A stretch of DNA of 33,716 nucleotides from NCBI GenBank assembly GCA_030604195.1, contig JAUVWI010000038.1:1-33716 (forward strand), read 5' to 3'. Positions 31,451 to 33,716 of the stretch are shown one piece after another (position 1 is the first letter of the stretch; every line of letters starts with the position of its first letter). The notes beneath the pieces are model-generated. The model was not told the DNA's origin. It ran no database searches and saw only the letters and a program-made list of their open reading frames with translations. Origin of the DNA: Spirochaetales bacterium. GTDB lineage: Bacteria; Spirochaetota; Spirochaetia; SZUA-6; DRHE01. Position numbers and translations under genes: made by a program.

Positions 31451-32782
31451 TTATCCCCCAAAACGTTGAAGAAGTTTGTAGATTGCGTTTGCGCCAAAAT
31501 CGACTGCCTCCATTGGAATTCGTTCATCTGCGGCATGGATTGTTCGTACAAAGTTGAAGTCTTCCGGCAATTGCATAGGTAAGAAGCCATAGGTTTGAAT
31601 ACCCAGTCGAGAGAAGAGACGTCCATCCGTAGTCCCACTCAACAAGAGTGGGACAGGTATACCGTCTGGATCGACCTCTCGCACGATGCCAGCGAGTGTG
31701 TCGAAAAGCCCCATGTCCGGCGCAGCTGGTCCCAGATCATGCCGAATCACTTCAAGTTTCACATCGTTCCCAATGATTTGCTGAAGTTCTGCAATCATGT
31801 CATCAGGATGATAGCCTGGAAGTAATCGTCCGTCTAGTTCTACAGATACTTCACTAGGTATCACATTGATCTTGTGGACCCCGTGCAAAACTGTGGCACT
31901 CACAGTATTGTGCAGTAGAGGATCGAATAAATGCCCGCGTTCGCCAAGTAGGTTTAGCACGCTGTTTGTCAACACAGGATTCGTCAACTGGCTCAGGATC
32001 AATCCGGTTAGCCCACCAAGGGCTGAAGCCATCGTCTTGAACATAAGGCGGGCGGCTGGTGTAACATGAACAGGTAGACGATGTTTATCAAGCTGTTGAA
32101 GAAGCTGAGACAGTCTCGCCATCGCACCGCCGCGAACTGGAATGGAGCCGTGTCCGCCCAGTCCGCGTACGGTCGCTTTCATCCAACAAATCTGTTTCTC
32201 GGCGACCATGATAGGATAAAACCGCCGCTTGCCGATATACAAAGTAAATCCGCCAAATTCGCCGATTGCATAACGGACGCCATCAAACAAGTCTGAATGG
32301 TTCTCTACCAGATACTTGGCGCCGAAATTACCTAACGTTTCTTCGTCGCTTACAATGGCTAGAATAACATCACCGGGCAATTTTAGACTTTCAGCTTTTG
32401 CGCGAAGGAAGGCAGCCAGCATCATGCTTACGCCACCTTTCATATCCAAGGCGCCGCGTCCCCACACAAAACCATCCGTCGCTTTGCCTTCAAATGGTGG
32501 GTGTCGCCACTTTTGATTTTCAGTAGTAACGACATCCACATGCCCATAGAGCAAGAGGGGTGATGCTTTGCCTTGACCGTGTAATCGAGCGATAATGTTG
32601 GGACGTTCCGGTGCGTATGACAGAATGTTGGTTTCTATCCCTGCCTTTGTTAGCAGGCCATTAATGAAAGAGATACATTCAGACTCGTTACCGGGTGGAT
32701 TGGTGGTATCAAACTGAATTAGCCGCTGCAATAGTTCCGTGGGATGTTGATAGATAGATGATACTTTTCCCGCTGATCTCAT
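31451..32782 (-). CDS. M20-family metallopeptidase/deacylase
   Basis: This 443-residue zinc hydrolase belongs to the ArgE/DapE/carboxypeptidase G group. Metal and catalytic residues are all visible: H81 and D83 (GHVDVV), bridging D113 (GRGALDMKGG), the general base E147 and ligand E148 (SDEETLG), E175 (IGEFGG) and H416 (RTIHAADER). The lid domain insertion is at about 200-330 (GGHGSIPV). The substrate cannot be read from sequence; aminoacyl or N-acyl amino acids are usual. There is no signal peptide. It lies in the accessory segment between the IS110 remnant and a toxin-antitoxin pair, and it stands alone. Upstream, 32783-32947 contains a 7-bp inverted repeat (CTGCTCA 32794-32800 / TGAGCAG 32840-32846) and no gene. 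Confidence 0.88.
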   Translation of the reverse strand: MRSAGKVSSIYQHPTELLQRLIQFDTTNPPGNESECISFINGLLTKAGIETNILSYAPERPNIIARLHGQGKASPLLLYGHVDVVTTENQKWRHPPFEGKATDGFVWGRGALDMKGGVSMMLAAFLRAKAESLKLPGDVILAIVSDEETLGNFGAKYLVENHSDLFDGVRYAIGEFGGFTLYIGKRRFYPIMVAEKQICWMKATVRGLGGHGSIPVRGGAMARLSQLLQQLDKHRLPVHVTPAARLMFKTMASALGGLTGLILSQLTNPVLTNSVLNLLGERGHLFDPLLHNTVSATVLHGVHKINVIPSEVSVELDGRLLPGYHPDDMIAELQQIIGNDVKLEVIRHDLGPAAPDMGLFDTLAGIVREVDPDGIPVPLLLSGTTDGRLFSRLGIQTYGFLPMQLPEDFNFVRTIHAADERIPMEAVDFGANAIYKLLQRFGG

Positions 32783-32947
32783 AATGGCATCCTCTGCTCA
32801 GTTTGCTTGCTATGCTGAACAAGCCACCTAACGCTCTTTTGAGCAGCTTCGCCGAATTAGAGGGCAGTGGCAGTTTATCCAAAGAGAGCTACTGTTACCG
32901 GTACCAGTCTCGAAGTCTGTTCCAAAAGGCATGTTACACCGAATATT

Positions 32948-33277
32948 TCATAGTTTTGATAATATTAATTGGTTTATTGATACTCCTTGTTCTGCTGATT
33001 CAACTGCCAGTTTTCGATGTACATCAGATGGTACTCTTAATGTCAAATTTCCTTTATATTTTTTAGTACTTATAGCCTCCGGGAATTCTTCCCCATCTTC
33101 TTTCATCCATTTTAAAGTTTCTACTACAACACTTTCTAATTCTACAAGAGCGTCTTTTGCTTTTTCTCCATGCGCTGCAAGAGAAGGAAACTCTAAACAT
33201 CTTGCTATATGTGTTTTATCTTCTTCTGACCATTCTACTCTATAAGTATATTTTTCCACTAAATCTTCAATTTTCAT
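32948..33277 (-). CDS. hicB: HicB-family antitoxin
   Basis: HicB neutralises the HicA RNase and represses the operon. The 109-residue protein has the degraded RNase H-like N-terminal half typical of HicB (TYRVEWSEEDKTHIARCLEF, then SLAAHGEKAKDALVELE) and a C-terminal ribbon-helix-helix DNA-binding segment (GNLTLRVPSDVHRKLAVESAEQ..., about 76-105). It overlaps the hicA end by 11 bases, so translation is coupled. The RHH domain fits the palindromic operator upstream of hicA. Confidence 0.88.
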   Translation of the reverse strand: MKIEDLVEKYTYRVEWSEEDKTHIARCLEFPSLAAHGEKAKDALVELESVVVETLKWMKEDGEEFPEAISTKKYKGNLTLRVPSDVHRKLAVESAEQGVSINQLILSKL

Positions 33278-33503
33278 TATCTAAAGCCTCCATCTTTAAT
33301 ATCGCTTTTTGAACCATTCTTACCTGATATGGTTTTGCCATCTTCCCGTCTTTTTGAATATTTATCCTTGGATCACCCTTCCATGGTGTTTTAAATATAT
33401 GATGACTTCCGGATATTCTTGGTTTTCCAAAGTATTTATCACACAAAGCGAGTAAGTCGATGAACTTGACATTCTTAGGGTTTTCCAAAATATCTTTATT
33501 CAT
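33267..33503 (-). CDS. hicA: HicA-type mRNA interferase toxin
   Basis: HicA is a small double-stranded-RNA-binding-fold ribonuclease that cleaves mRNA in the absence of HicB. The 78-residue protein has the active-site segment ISGSHHIFKTP (catalytic His at 34 or 35) followed by the RINIQKDGKMAKPYQV strand-helix typical of this family. It is first in the operon, before hicB. The ATG at 33503 lies where transcription is predicted to begin, and there is no ribosome-binding site, so the message is probably leaderless. Confidence 0.86.
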   Translation of the reverse strand: MNKDILENPKNVKFIDLLALCDKYFGKPRISGSHHIFKTPWKGDPRINIQKDGKMAKPYQVRMVQKAILKMEALDNEN

Positions 33504-33509
33504 TATATA

Positions 33510-33538
33510 ATGATAGCATATTTGCTATCCATTAACAA
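33510..33538 (-). promoter_or_regulatory. hicAB promoter with palindromic operator
   Basis: On the minus strand TTGTTA (33538-33533) and TATCAT (33515-33510, 5 of 6) are separated by exactly 17 bases. A 7-bp palindrome, GATAGCA-AATA-TGCTATC (33512-33529), overlaps the -10 box and fills most of the spacer, an ideal repressor site for the HicB ribbon-helix-helix domain. The expected start point coincides with the hicA ATG at 33503. Confidence 0.62.
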
Positions 33539-33615
33539 CAATTAATTTTCTCTTGATATTTTGAATGCATTACGCTTTATTTACTTAATTTCAGAACTCG
33601 GATAATAAGGTTAAA

Positions 33616-33714
33616 TCAGTGTTTTCCTCGGACACTGAAAGTTATCTTTCGGAAACTTAATCCCAAGTCGATATTATCATATTCATTCAGAGCTTCACAT
33701 AATTGCTCCAGTGC
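33616..33714 (-). CDS. C-terminal fragment of a gene running off the window
   Basis: The minus strand is open from the window edge to a TGA at 33616-33618. The 32 visible residues (ALEQLCEALNEYDNIDLGLS..., ending SVRGKH) look like a real protein end and weakly recall the tails of some transposases, but the piece is too short to identify. It is on the same strand as hicAB, about 113 bases upstream of hicA. Confidence 0.35.
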   Translation of the reverse strand, partial: ALEQLCEALNEYDNIDLGLSFRKITFSVRGKH

Positions 33715-33716
33715 CA

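Noticed and set aside
32826-32846. attC-like integron motif (ACCTAAC / GTTAGGT) near a small inverted repeat
   Set aside because: No matching partner core site is found within about 150 bases on either side, so the required paired structure is missing.
1-33716. CRISPR array, tRNA or rRNA genes
   Set aside because: No regularly spaced repeats and no cloverleaf or rRNA-like stretches were seen on either strand.

Overview
The window looks like the chromosome of a free-living or commensal member of the Spirochaetota (Spirochaetales). Evidence: two FlaB-type flagellins with the spirochaetal MIINHNMSA start, a PlzA-like PilZ protein of the kind known from Borrelia and Treponema, and a periplasmic-flagella gene neighbourhood (flaB-flaB-flaG-fliD facing flgN-flgK-flgL-fliW-csrA). 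Homoserine acetylation genes (metX-metW) argue against an extreme host-dependent lifestyle.

Layout. 1-1960: metX-metW behind a leader that carries a possible 15-codon peptide. 1975-2430 (minus): rubrerythrin-like ferritin-fold protein. 2559-5633: a 1024-residue HEAT-repeat protein ending in a complete class III adenylate cyclase domain. 5651-7612: infC (TTG start)-rpmI-rplT followed by a ZapB-like coiled coil and zapA, and then, without an ORF, a 6S RNA gene (about 7668-7846). 7869-10402: a REC-histidine kinase hybrid overlapping tail to tail with a PfkB sugar/nucleoside kinase. 10422-18171: plzA, two flaB genes with structured leaders and terminators, flaG, fliD, an unrecognised protein in the place where fliS would be expected, and a membrane PilZ protein. 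18300-19423: tsaE-tsaB (t6A tRNA modification). 19440-23761 (minus): flgN-flgK-flgL-fliW-csrA. 23907-26408 (minus): a gene broken by a one-base frameshift and a secreted transglutaminase-fold/repeat protein. 26471-30725: a tightly packed trxB-lipM-GH3-GNAT operon. 30847-31310: a decayed IS110-family transposase. 31451-end: accessory DNA with an M20 peptidase, a hicA-hicB toxin-antitoxin pair with a visible promoter/operator, and the tail of another gene.

How the parts work together. The centre of the window is one flagellar filament module: flagellins, hook-filament junction proteins FlgK/FlgL, cap FliD, FlaG, chaperone FlgN, and the FliW-CsrA pair that in other bacteria senses free flagellin and represses flagellin translation. 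Two PilZ proteins flank the filament genes, so c-di-GMP is a likely input, and the window also holds a cAMP-forming enzyme. The flagellin leaders contain GGA motifs, hairpins and terminators that could be the targets of that control.

Limits: all calls are from reading the sequence; no database search was run. The most interesting items are the unrecognised fliD-neighbour protein, the structured flaB leaders, the 6S RNA, the HEAT-cyclase fusion, the frameshifted gene and the leaderless hicAB promoter.
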